Below are positions 7,139 through 14,455 of a DNA stretch of 35,919 nt, piece after piece. Location: the IMG/VR virus record IMGVR_UViG_3300042731_009617, positions 1-35,919 of that record. One strand, written 5' to 3'. How positions within the stretch are numbered: the first letter of the stretch is position 1; each line of letters opens with the position of its first letter. The stretch comes from a virus. The notes below the pieces were generated by a model. That model worked only from the letters and a program-made list of their open reading frames with translations, was not told where the DNA came from and did no database searches. Made by a program: the position numbers and the translations under genes.

Positions 7139-7723
7139 GTGACCTACTTCTCTACAGAGCCAGACTACGACATCGAATGGTGCTACTCGCAGTGCCGGGC
7201 GATTGCGCGCGGCATCATTGCGAGCTGGCCCGACCTCGAGGCCGACGAGGAGGACCTCGTCCAGATAACGACGATTACGGCGACCAGGTGCGCTTCGAAG
7301 GGGCTGCGCATCACGCGGCGCTTTCTCAGGCGGCTGGCGTCCGCGAGTATCAGCAAGTTGCTTGGCGAGAAGCGCTACAACGGGCGCCGCACCGTGAGAG
7401 ACAACGAGGTGCCATGGGTCGAATGGAACGGAGCCAGCGTGCCGGCACAGCCCGAGCTCGGCCCCCTCGCCCTGTGGCGGCTGCAGCGAATCTACCCGAC
7501 GCTGTCAGAGATACAGAAGCGCGCTCTCGGGTGCTTGGTCACCGATGGCTCATGGATTGAGCTCGAACGCCAACATGGCACCACGGCCGCCAACCACCAG
7601 CGGGCGCTCTACGAGGTAGTCAAGAAGCTCAACGGCGAGAAGGCGTGCGGAAAGGGAAACGGCGCGTTCAGATTCGGCGGCAACGTCCTGTCAGGGAGGT
7701 CCACTCCAAGAGGAGAGCATTGA
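7139..7723 (+). CDS. Small sigma-70-like (ECF-type) protein
   Basis: 194 residues. The N-terminal 60 residues contain LEADEEDLVQITTITAT, a good match to the core-binding part of sigma region 2 (the DxEDLVQ motif). The C-terminal part, TLSEIQKRALGCLVTDGSWIELERQHGTTAANHQRALYEVV, has the layout of a region 4 helix-turn-helix. It would therefore be an ECF-like sigma factor or a sigma-fold regulator directing RNA polymerase to phage promoters. GTG start; the upstream GAGGTAG is only a fair ribosome site. It lies directly before a second, larger sigma gene. A short terminase-like or regulatory helix-turn-helix protein is an alternative. Confidence 0.55.
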   Translation: MTYFSTEPDYDIEWCYSQCRAIARGIIASWPDLEADEEDLVQITTITATRCASKGLRITRRFLRRLASASISKLLGEKRYNGRRTVRDNEVPWVEWNGASVPAQPELGPLALWRLQRIYPTLSEIQKRALGCLVTDGSWIELERQHGTTAANHQRALYEVVKKLNGEKACGKGNGAFRFGGNVLSGRSTPRGEH

Positions 7724-8559
7724 AGGGCGCCGTGCCAAAGACCGGGATCCGTTCTCGTCAACGCCGGCGCCGGGGCGGGCGCCGTCCCGCTGTCCGGAAT
7801 AACGCTGCCAGGGACCACCTGGTCGAGGAGAACCTGGGGCTCGTCTACAAAGTTGCCGAACGGTATCACAATTCGGACATCGACCGCGAGGATCTCATCC
7901 AGGAGGGGAACCTCGGTCTTATCCGGGCAGCTGAGCTGTTCGAGCCGAATCGCGGGTTGAAGTTCAGCACGTACGCGGTGTGGTGGATCCGTTGCTACAT
8001 GACCCGGGCCGTCAACGCCGATCGTCTGGTCAAGATACCGGAATGGGTGCTCACCAGGCGTGCTTTCATCTGGCGCGCAAGGGAAGTGAAGCGACTTCTC
8101 ACCGGTGAGTGGCCCGACTCGGAGGAGATGATCTCCGAGCTGAAATCGCAGTACTCCAACAAAACCGTCCGCCGAATTGCCGCACTGAGCCTCGCCGAGC
8201 AGTCCATGGATGTGGATTTGAACAACGACTGGGGGATTACCCTCCACGACCTCATGCCGGATGAGGGCGCCGGGAATCCGGAGGTGATTGCCGGGGCGCG
8301 GCTGCAGCTCGTCAGAATCGTGGAGGCCCTCGCGGAGCTCCCCAAGTGTCAGGGGTCCATCCTTTCGGACCGTTGGGGACTCAGCGACGGGAGCCCGAAA
8401 ACGCTGCAGGTGATTGGCGACTCGATCGGGTTGAGCCGGGAGCGCGTCAGACAGATAGAGAGCGCCGCAAAGGTGAATCTCCGGCGGATATGGGCCGGAA
8501 AGGAGACTTTCCCGATGCGAAAATACCGCCGGCGGAAAAGGAGAGTGAGGCAGAGATGA
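7720..8559 (+). CDS. Sigma-70 family RNA polymerase sigma factor
   Basis: 279 residues with the regions of a group 2/3 sigma factor. Region 2 spans about 27-100: a VEENLGLVYKVAERY helix, DREDLIQEGNLGLIRAAELF for core binding, then the promoter-melting segment KFSTYAVWWIRCYMTRAV. A divergent region 3 follows, and region 4 has GLSRERVRQIESAAKVNLR near residues 235-255 for the -35 contact. The basic tail is KYRRRKRRVRQR. It should direct host polymerase to phage middle or late promoters. Start choice is unsure: TTG at 7720 overlaps the previous stop and has AGGAG upstream; GTG at 7732 and GTG at 7645 are alternatives. Confidence 0.88.
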   Translation: MKGAVPKTGIRSRQRRRRGGRRPAVRNNAARDHLVEENLGLVYKVAERYHNSDIDREDLIQEGNLGLIRAAELFEPNRGLKFSTYAVWWIRCYMTRAVNADRLVKIPEWVLTRRAFIWRAREVKRLLTGEWPDSEEMISELKSQYSNKTVRRIAALSLAEQSMDVDLNNDWGITLHDLMPDEGAGNPEVIAGARLQLVRIVEALAELPKCQGSILSDRWGLSDGSPKTLQVIGDSIGLSRERVRQIESAAKVNLRRIWAGKETFPMRKYRRRKRRVRQR

Positions 8560-9275
8560 AAATCACAGATACATTGATGTCCCCGCCGATGGCGCGGGCC
8601 TGGGCCGAAGGACTGAAGACGCGGACGCGGCGGGTGATCAACAGACTCCGTGGATTCGGTCCAATTACTGAGTTTGGACCATCTGATACACGCGGGTACG
8701 ATTGGCAATTTCGCGACAAGCGTTTGCTGTGGAATGAGATTAGGAATAGGCGACTATTTGACGTCTGCCCCTACGGCGTCCCGGGAGACAGACTGCGGCT
8801 GCTCACCACGTGGGCTGTGTGGTCGCTTTATGACAATGTGAAGCCTTGTGATCTCCGGCAATACATGGAGGTGTGTCGCAGTTCGATTTGGACCTACTTC
8901 GACTCTGACACAAAACCAGACTGGTGCGGAAAGCTCCGCCCGGGCCGATTCATGCCGAAGTGGATGAGAGAGCTCATGCCACAACCGAAGATCCTCGGCA
9001 TCGAACCGGGGCGCCTGCAGGACATCTCCGAGGACGAGGCGAGAGAAGAAGGCATCCGAGAGGTCACAAAGGATGGCCAAGTAAAGAAATACTGCGTCTA
9101 TGACCTCGGCGATCACAGCTCGACCCCATGGCAAGACATGCCGCGCACCGCCGTGGATGCATTCCGAGGGCTATGGGATTCCCTCAACGCGAAGCGGGGC
9201 TATCCATGGGATGCCAATGACTGGGTATGGGACATTGAATTCGAAGGAAGTGAGGTGAGGCATGCAACCGACTAA
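8556..9275 (+). CDS. ASCH/PUA-like domain phage protein
   Basis: 239 residues. The C-terminal half carries a run of motifs seen in ASCH-type phage proteins: GRFMPKWMRELMPQPKILGI, RLQDISEDEAREEGI, FRGLWDSLNAKRGYPWDANDWVWDIEFE. The N-terminal part (KTRTRRVI, YGVPGDRLRL) also fits the family. ASCH domains have a PUA-like fold and are thought to bind RNA or modified nucleotides; some phage members are annotated only as morphogenesis or hypothetical proteins. The ATG at 8556 overlaps the sigma stop; the upstream in-frame extension to 8346 reads over the sigma gene and is not used. Confidence 0.75.
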   Translation: MKITDTLMSPPMARAWAEGLKTRTRRVINRLRGFGPITEFGPSDTRGYDWQFRDKRLLWNEIRNRRLFDVCPYGVPGDRLRLLTTWAVWSLYDNVKPCDLRQYMEVCRSSIWTYFDSDTKPDWCGKLRPGRFMPKWMRELMPQPKILGIEPGRLQDISEDEAREEGIREVTKDGQVKKYCVYDLGDHSSTPWQDMPRTAVDAFRGLWDSLNAKRGYPWDANDWVWDIEFEGSEVRHATD

Positions 9276-9765
9276 CATCAAGTTTGCGGGTGGAGACAGT
9301 TATAACGTTTCTCCATGCCCGTTCCCTTGCTGTGGGAGTGCTTCGGTAGACCTTCTGAAGGACCATTTGTGCAGATGGTATTACGTTGAATGTCAGACAT
9401 GTTTTGCAAGTGGTCCGACAGCTGAGATTAGAGGGTCTGGTGATGCAGCTGCTGAGAGAGATGCGAAGGATCGAGCTGTAGATAAATGGAATGAGCTCGG
9501 ACATGGTGGGAGGTCAATGACTAGGTCTGGGACGAGGTGGGGAATGCGAAAGACGATTGAGCTGACGCTGGAGTTTTCGGACTGGGCAGAGTGGGTCGCC
9601 GTTGATGAGGACGGGTCGGTATTTGAGTACGCAGAAGAACCGCACTGTGGCCAGCACCAATGGATTCCCGTAGGGGTTTTTAGCAGAAAGTTTCGCATAG
9701 ATGATTGCCTCCCAAAAGACTGGGACTGGCGCAATACCAAACGAAGACTGAAGGACTACAGGTGA
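9262..9765 (+). CDS. Lar-like zinc-ribbon protein with extra C-terminal domain
   Basis: 167 residues in two parts. Residues 16-80 follow the Lar family (restriction alleviation) pattern: CPFPCCG, YYVECQTCFASGP, then a helix ending in AVDKWNEL. Lar proteins weaken host type I restriction by stimulating modification. Residues 86-167 form an acidic/aromatic second part (IELTLEFSDWAEWVAVDEDGS) typical of separate small phage proteins. An in-frame ATG at 9517 with GGGAGGT just upstream could start this second part independently. The gene may be a fusion of two neighbours or may make two products. It overlaps the previous gene by 14 bases. Confidence 0.6.
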   Translation: MQPTNIKFAGGDSYNVSPCPFPCCGSASVDLLKDHLCRWYYVECQTCFASGPTAEIRGSGDAAAERDAKDRAVDKWNELGHGGRSMTRSGTRWGMRKTIELTLEFSDWAEWVAVDEDGSVFEYAEEPHCGQHQWIPVGVFSRKFRIDDCLPKDWDWRNTKRRLKDYR

Positions 9766-9769
9766 CACT

Positions 9770-10084
9770 ATGAACGAACTATCCGATATCGCCCATCAGA
9801 TAGAGGGACTCAAAGTGCAAGACCAACTCGAGCTCGTGAAACAGCTCCTCGACGCGGGGAAGTTCAAGCTCGCCTCGGCAATACTGGACCGGGTCAACTC
9901 CGAACTCTCGGTTTACGTCAAGCTCGGGAAGATCATGTCCGCCGGCCTCTTGAAAACCGTACAGGAGGAGAATCGGCGCGAGGGACCTGCTCAGGGCGCT
10001 GCCCGGCGGGCGAAAACACCACGTGAAAGAGATCGTGACAAAGAGAGAGTGAAGGGACTCTCACGGAGGTTGAGAAATGGTTGA
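9770..10084 (+). CDS. Hypothetical helical protein
   Basis: 104 residues, not recognised. Residues 1-65 are amphipathic helices with a heptad-like Leu/Ile pattern (IAHQIEGLKVQDQLELVKQLL), likely a coiled coil or helical bundle. The last 35 residues are strongly basic (Arg/Lys-rich), suggesting contact with nucleic acid. Start ATG lies 4 bases after the previous stop and the stop overlaps the next start by 8 bases. Confidence 0.55.
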   Translation: MNELSDIAHQIEGLKVQDQLELVKQLLDAGKFKLASAILDRVNSELSVYVKLGKIMSAGLLKTVQEENRREGPAQGAARRAKTPRERDRDKERVKGLSRRLRNG

Positions 10085-10412
10085 AATCAAACATGAGGAT
10101 TGGATCAAGGAAGCATTGGAGAGGTATCCAGACAAGAACATACGATTTGTATGCCCGTGTTGTGGATACGAACAGAGCGTATCCGACTACAAGAAGGCCG
10201 GGGCATCCGAAGGGGTGATGGGGTTTTCGTGCATCGGTCGATTAAAACCAGATGCCGATGAGGCGTTTGGAGGCTCGAAAAACGGAGGCCCGTGCAACTA
10301 TGCCGGAGGCGGGCTGATTGGGCTCAATCCCATCCGCGTCGTTTTTGACGATGGACACGCCCACGACTTCTTTGATTTTGCGGACCGGCCGCTGTCTGAA
10401 GGTGCGAAATGA
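10077..10412 (+). CDS. VVA0879-like zinc-binding protein
   Basis: 111 residues. FVCPCCGYEQSVSDYKKAGA followed by VMGFSCIGR is the signature of the small VVA0879 family: CPxCG, a helix, then a second Cys in SCIGR. A further Cys in GPCNYAGGGLIGLNPIRV could complete a zinc site. The family's function is unknown. It is common in phages and integrative elements. The ATG at 10077 overlaps the previous gene and its own stop overlaps the radical SAM start. Confidence 0.7.
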   Translation: MVEIKHEDWIKEALERYPDKNIRFVCPCCGYEQSVSDYKKAGASEGVMGFSCIGRLKPDADEAFGGSKNGGPCNYAGGGLIGLNPIRVVFDDGHAHDFFDFADRPLSEGAK

Positions 10413-11173
10413 GACTCGAGGCCATCTACCAACCCAAGGGCCGGGCTCGCGAATACGCCAACTATGCCCTCAACCTGTCCACGGGGTGCACCCACGGTTG
10501 TAAATACTGCTACGTCCCGGCAATGCTCAGGAAGACCCGCGAGGAGTTTCACGCCGCCGCGCCCCTGCGGGGGAACATCTTCGCCAAGCTCGAGCGTGAC
10601 CTGACAAAGATGCAGGCCGCGGGGATCCGCGACCATGTGGTGATGTCTTTCACGACAGACCCGTATTGCACCCCGGAGATGGCGGCGGCCACGCGGCGGG
10701 CGCTCCAGATGTTTCGTGCCTACGATGTCCCGTTCACGGTGCTCACAAAAGGCGGGATGCTCGCTATCAAGGACTTTGACCTCTACCGTGAATGCGATGC
10801 ATTTGGAACGACACTGACATTCGATGATCAAGATGATAGTGAGGCCATAGAACCTAATGCGGCACTTCCGGGAAAGCGATACGGAGCTATTCAGGAGGCC
10901 TCGGATCGAGGTATTTTCACTTGGGTATCATTTGAGCCTGTTCTCGACGTAGACCAGGTTGAGTATCTGTTTCGGAAAACCGTTCCATATGTCGACCTCT
11001 ACAAGATAGGTAAAACCAACCACGGATACCCTCATCGAGTGAAAGACTGGGGCGCGTTTGGCCGGCGCATGGTGGAGCTCTGCGAAGAATACGGAAAGCT
11101 CTGTTACATCAAACGGGATTTGGCGGAGGAGATGAACCCGCTCTCTCCCATGGAAGGAGCAACGCCATGGTAG
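10409..11173 (+). CDS. Radical SAM protein (SPL-like)
   Basis: 254 residues. Cys27, Cys31 and Cys34 in STGCTHGCKYCY form the CxxxCxxC site for the 4Fe-4S cluster that cleaves S-adenosylmethionine. Motifs further on (VVMSFTTDPYCTPEMA, FTVLTKGG, FGTTLTFDDQ, FTWVSFEPVLDVDQV) match the SPL-like (spore photoproduct lyase-related) branch of radical SAM proteins often found in phages. Members of this branch repair or modify nucleic acid, but this phage group has no settled substrate. No extra cluster domain is present. Overlaps on both sides place it in the early operon, so DNA or tRNA modification or repair is an inference from context only. Confidence 0.85.
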   Translation: MRLEAIYQPKGRAREYANYALNLSTGCTHGCKYCYVPAMLRKTREEFHAAAPLRGNIFAKLERDLTKMQAAGIRDHVVMSFTTDPYCTPEMAAATRRALQMFRAYDVPFTVLTKGGMLAIKDFDLYRECDAFGTTLTFDDQDDSEAIEPNAALPGKRYGAIQEASDRGIFTWVSFEPVLDVDQVEYLFRKTVPYVDLYKIGKTNHGYPHRVKDWGAFGRRMVELCEEYGKLCYIKRDLAEEMNPLSPMEGATPW

Positions 11174-11337
11174 TTGATTCAGTCATGTTCTCAACATTGG
11201 TTATCTTCCTCTCCTGTATTGTTGGGCTTATCGGGGGAGGTTTGGGACTATTCGTTTTCCTCGACCTTCGGCGGAAGCGATACTTTATCGAGTACCTCAA
11301 CCGCAAGATCTCAAACCAGGAAGGAAAAGACCGATGA
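11167..11337 (+). CDS. Small single-span membrane protein
   Basis: A 56-residue frame. Residues about 8-32 are strongly hydrophobic (VMFSTLVIFLSCIVGLIGGG) and are followed by a basic, positive-inside type tail (DLRRKRYFIEYLNRK). It starts at an ATG just before the radical SAM stop and ends in an ATGA overlap with the recombinase start. That tight fit on both sides is the best evidence it is real. It has one membrane span; it is not recognisable as a holin or spanin and its role is unknown. Confidence 0.6.
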   Translation: MVVDSVMFSTLVIFLSCIVGLIGGGLGLFVFLDLRRKRYFIEYLNRKISNQEGKDR

Positions 11338-12281
11338 CGGTGACGCTGACAGAGGCGCGCGCACTTTTTGGCGACTATCTCTCACACGAGAAAAGAGTCT
11401 CCGGCCATACCGTGGCGGCCTATGGACGGGATATCATCGAATTCGAGCGGTTTCTCGATAAGGCCGAGCTCCCGACGGCACCGGACAGAATCGAGGCCAC
11501 ATCAGTGAGGGCGTTTTTGACACATCTCTACGAGAAATGCTCGCCCGCCACCATCGGCCGGAAGCTCGCCTCTCTCCGGTCGTTCTTCCGATTCCTCGTC
11601 AACCGGGAATGGGTCCCTCACAATCCGGCGGCCGAGGTCCGGACCCCCAGGATCCCTGAAAAGCTGCCTGGTTTGGTCTCTATAGATGAGGCCGTCGCCG
11701 TGGCCGAAGCGGATGTTGGCGACCACCCTTCGGCGCTTCGGGACACCGCGATTGTCGAGGTGCTCTATGGAAGTGGACTGCGGGTGGGTGAGGTGAGTGG
11801 GCTGGATTTGGGTGCACTGGATTTGGCCCAAGGCACCGCTATCGTGCTGGGAAAAGGGAAGAAACAGCGGGTGGTGCCACTGGGCGGGAAAGCGATGCAG
11901 GCTCTTGAAGCTTATCTCGCGGTGCGAGAACAGGTCGTTCAGAGCGGAAGAATCGCAGACAAGCGGGCTCTATTCATCAACCGCGGAGGGACTCGCCTCG
12001 GTGTTCGATCCATCCAGAGAATGGTTCGAGAACGGGGGATTGCCGTCGGTACCCGGATCTCCCTTCATCCCCATGCCCTTCGCCATTCCTGCGCCACCCA
12101 CCTGCTCGAAGGGGGCGCGGATCTCCGGGTGATTCAGGATCTCCTCGGCCATACGAGTCTCTCCACTACGCAGCGCTACACCCACGTCAACATCGACAGT
12201 CTAATGGGGGTCTATGACGGCGCCCATCCCATGGCCCGCAAACCAAAGGAGAAAAGAGATGTTCACCATAGAATTCGATAA
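11334..12281 (+). CDS. Tyrosine recombinase, XerC/XerD type
   Basis: 315 residues with a complete site-specific recombinase. The N-terminal SAM-like core-binding domain covers about 1-95. The catalytic domain has Arg150 (GSGLRVGE), Lys174 (GKGKKQR), His247 and Arg250 (HPHALRHS), His273 (LLGHTSLSTTQ) and the nucleophile Tyr282 (RYTHV). Length and motifs are those of Xer chromosome-dimer resolvases rather than lambda-type integrases. It could integrate the phage (for example at a dif site), resolve genome multimers, or drive gene inversion. I found no dif-like core next to it. It overlaps the upstream small gene by 4 bases and the downstream gene by 23. Confidence 0.93.
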   Translation: MTVTLTEARALFGDYLSHEKRVSGHTVAAYGRDIIEFERFLDKAELPTAPDRIEATSVRAFLTHLYEKCSPATIGRKLASLRSFFRFLVNREWVPHNPAAEVRTPRIPEKLPGLVSIDEAVAVAEADVGDHPSALRDTAIVEVLYGSGLRVGEVSGLDLGALDLAQGTAIVLGKGKKQRVVPLGGKAMQALEAYLAVREQVVQSGRIADKRALFINRGGTRLGVRSIQRMVRERGIAVGTRISLHPHALRHSCATHLLEGGADLRVIQDLLGHTSLSTTQRYTHVNIDSLMGVYDGAHPMARKPKEKRDVHHRIR

Positions 12282-12999
12282 ACGCCCCTTGGAGCAGCTC
12301 GAGAACGACCTCGACAAGCTCGGAGAACGCGCCCTGCCCTACTCCGTACGAGACACGCTCAACACCGCAGCCTACAAGACGAGCGAGCTGGCGAAGAAGA
12401 ACGCCCGGAGGATCTTCACCATGCGAAACCAGTTCACCACCCGCTCCATCCAGTTCGAGAAGACGTTCGCCCGGCGGATAGACGACATGGAGAGCGCGGC
12501 CGGCTCGCTCCAGGAGTACATGCGGGAGCAGGCCGAGGGGTTCACCAGGCACAAGAAGGGCAAGCATGGAGTCCCTATCCCCACGTCGGCGGCCGCGGGA
12601 CAGGAGGGGGCGAGGCCTCGGACCAAGGTCATCCGGAGGACGAACTGGATCAACAAGCTCCGTGTGGCCCGGGCGAGGCGGAGGGCACGGGATCGGGGGC
12701 AAGAGATCGTGCTCGCCGTCCGTGAGGCCGTGGAGACGAAACAGCGGGTTGTCTTCCTGCGGCTTCGGAATCCGGGGCTGTATCGGGTGCTCGGGGGGCG
12801 CAAGGTCAAGCGGGGGTGGCCGACCGGGGCTCGACTTCAGATGCTGTACAGCTTGGAGAAGTCCTCGACGAGGACTCGAGAGCGGGACTGGCTTGGTCCG
12901 CCGTCCAGACTTGTTGGGGCGAAGATCGGCGACTACTACCGGGAAGCGCTCATCAGGCAGATTGAACGGCAACGGCTGTTCAGAAACAGGGGGAAGTGA
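12259..12999 (+). CDS. Minor tail/head-tail type virion protein
   Basis: 246 residues from the ATG at 12259 (AAAGGAG just upstream). The N-terminal part (ERALPYSVRDTLNTAAYKTS, FTMRNQFTTRSIQFEKT) and the middle (MESAAGSLQEYMREQAEGF, HGVPIPTSAA) match a phage tail-associated family with an early helical region and a glycine-rich middle. Such genes normally sit among head-tail connector or tail genes. Here it lies in the early region, 11 kb before the portal gene, next to the recombinase. It may be a displaced structural gene. The basic central part is rich in Arg. Role in the virion is inferred from family pattern only. Confidence 0.6.
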   Translation: MFTIEFDKRPLEQLENDLDKLGERALPYSVRDTLNTAAYKTSELAKKNARRIFTMRNQFTTRSIQFEKTFARRIDDMESAAGSLQEYMREQAEGFTRHKKGKHGVPIPTSAAAGQEGARPRTKVIRRTNWINKLRVARARRRARDRGQEIVLAVREAVETKQRVVFLRLRNPGLYRVLGGRKVKRGWPTGARLQMLYSLEKSSTRTRERDWLGPPSRLVGAKIGDYYREALIRQIERQRLFRNRGK

Positions 13000-13499
13000 T
13001 GGGGGGCGCATCCTATAACAGAGGAAGCAGCGATCAGGATATTGGAACCCCTCGCGATTTTCTTTATGCTGTTGAGAAGCGTTTTGGAAATATCGAGTTC
13101 GACCTCGCGGCCACATCTGAGAATGTTGTCATTCAAGATCAGGAACGAAAGAGCAGATTCTTCGGGCCTGGAAGCCCTTATTGCGAGAGCTCTTTATATG
13201 TGAATTGGGCAAATATGTCGGATTATCGAGTGTTATGGCTCAATCCTCCATTCGCTCGAATCGCTCCATTTGCCCAGAAATGCGCCGAACAAAGAAATCG
13301 CAAAGGATGGATACTGATGCTCGTGCCTGGCTCTATCGGGACCAATTGGTGGTGTGAATCGGTACGTGACAAGGCGATGATCTATGCTCTTCAGCCACGA
13401 ATCAAATTCGTTGGCGCCAAAGACGCCTACCCGAAGGATCTTGCCTTGTGTGCCTATGGATACGGTGTGCGAGGAGAAACAAGCTGGAGGTGGAAGTGA
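12999..13499 (+). CDS. Phage DNA N6-adenine methyltransferase (Dam type)
   Basis: 166 residues of the short phage Dam family. The N-terminus has the family opening IGTPRDFLYAVEKRFG and FDLAAT for SAM binding. The catalytic motif is LNPPFARI (NPPF, an N6-adenine type) near residues 82-89. The order fits single-domain phage enzymes that methylate adenine in short sites and help evade restriction. It is the second methyltransferase in the window. ATG at 12999 overlaps the previous stop (TGATG). Confidence 0.85.
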   Translation: MGGASYNRGSSDQDIGTPRDFLYAVEKRFGNIEFDLAATSENVVIQDQERKSRFFGPGSPYCESSLYVNWANMSDYRVLWLNPPFARIAPFAQKCAEQRNRKGWILMLVPGSIGTNWWCESVRDKAMIYALQPRIKFVGAKDAYPKDLALCAYGYGVRGETSWRWK

Positions 13500-13747
13500 T
13501 GATGAAGCCATGCGAGGCCAGAGTGGCCGCTCAGTTGTTCGCTCGACAGATCATCCACGATATACTCATCGATGACTCCGAGATCGATCTGTACACAGAA
13601 TTTCCGGACACGGAAGAACAGGCAATGATCCGTCACGAGCTCCAGCAGCTCGCCGAGGTCTTGAACGGAGGATTTAATCCGAGGGTAATTCTTGATCTGC
13701 GGTGCGGGATTGTCTGTCAGCCGATGAAATTACCAAGAGAGGAGTAA
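13499..13747 (+). CDS. Hypothetical small acidic protein
   Basis: 82 residues, not recognised. A helix-rich sequence with an acidic middle (DILIDDSEIDLYTEFPDTEEQ) and a C-terminal stretch DLRCGIVCQPM. The ATG at 13499 is favoured over the upstream frame because GGAGGTG lies 6 bases before it and it overlaps the previous stop. Confidence 0.55.
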   Translation: MMKPCEARVAAQLFARQIIHDILIDDSEIDLYTEFPDTEEQAMIRHELQQLAEVLNGGFNPRVILDLRCGIVCQPMKLPREE

Positions 13748-13749
13748 TA

Positions 13750-14148
13750 ATGATCACTGAAAAACTGCTTTTCGCGGTGCATAAAGGGACGGTCGCACGG
13801 GAGCCGGCCGGAATCATAGTGCGAGACACCTGCCTGCCGATAGCGTGCTCTCACAGCTCGTGGGAAGGCCATGGGGCGCCGATGGCGGAGGATGGATTCT
13901 ATTCGTTTTGGGAGGCCACTGCGGACGTTGAGGATTTCTTTGGGGCGCTCGGCATCAACCATATCAGACAAGTATCGGAAGAGAACCCGAGTGGGCTTTG
14001 GGTCTACGAGGTGAGCTACGATGACCCTGACGATACGAATATGGACGACACAGAGTGGCTTTGCGGTGGCAGCCTCCGGCGGCCTACCGTCGAGGAGTTG
14101 GAACCGCTCACCCGCGGCGAGGCTCCGTGGGGCGGGGTGGTACTGTGA
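13750..14148 (+). CDS. Hypothetical acidic protein
   Basis: 132 residues. Acidic, with many Trp and Asp (WEGHGAPMAEDGFYSFWEA, YDDPDDTNMDDTEWLC). I cannot place it in a family. AGAGGAG just before the ATG at 13750 makes that start clear. Two Cys-containing segments (DTCLPIACSHSSW and WLCGG) do not form an obvious metal site. Strong acidity and small size are features shared by DNA mimics and anti-restriction proteins, but that is only a suggestion. The stop overlaps the next GTG. Confidence 0.6.
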   Translation: MITEKLLFAVHKGTVAREPAGIIVRDTCLPIACSHSSWEGHGAPMAEDGFYSFWEATADVEDFFGALGINHIRQVSEENPSGLWVYEVSYDDPDDTNMDDTEWLCGGSLRRPTVEELEPLTRGEAPWGGVVL

Positions 14149-14330
14149 GCGGTGAAGTAAATAAAGAACTTCGAAAGCTGATTTCCCAGCGTCTGGATCT
14201 CCAAAAGTTTAGGGAGTTAGATGAGATCAGGCTTCAAGGCGTATACAGGGATTTTGAGATGCGCATCCTGTCCGACATCGCCAGGGTCAACGGGTTGGAG
14301 CTGTCGCAGGTGTCGAAGGCCAGGGGATAA
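14145..14330 (+). CDS. Small hypothetical protein
   Basis: 61 residues from the GTG that overlaps the preceding stop (GTGA). It is helical and highly charged (VNKELRKLISQRLDLQKFRELDEI), and the last part, FEMRILSDIARVNGLELSQVSKARG, could be a short helix-turn-helix. It is the last gene of the early operon before the accessory block. Confidence 0.5.
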   Translation: MSGEVNKELRKLISQRLDLQKFRELDEIRLQGVYRDFEMRILSDIARVNGLELSQVSKARG

Positions 14331-14455
14331 ATCTTCGGGGCTCGTTGGGGACCGCGTAAGAATTACGAATCTCTGATATAAGGAGACTATAAAAGGAATT
14401 TGTGATATAGTTTCTTTTTATTTTAATGAAAGCTAGGCCTTCGGGAGGAATAAGC
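14331..14455 (+). promoter_or_regulatory. AT-rich leader with candidate promoter for the nuclease gene
   Basis: A break in the otherwise gapless operon, clearly richer in A and T than its flanks. A possible promoter is TTACGA with a TATAAA 19 bases further on, near 14362-14393. A second TTGTGATATAG sequence follows near 14399-14410. Neither is a strong match. The ribosome site GGAGGAAT stands before the ATG at 14456. The island gene probably has its own transcription. Confidence 0.35.
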
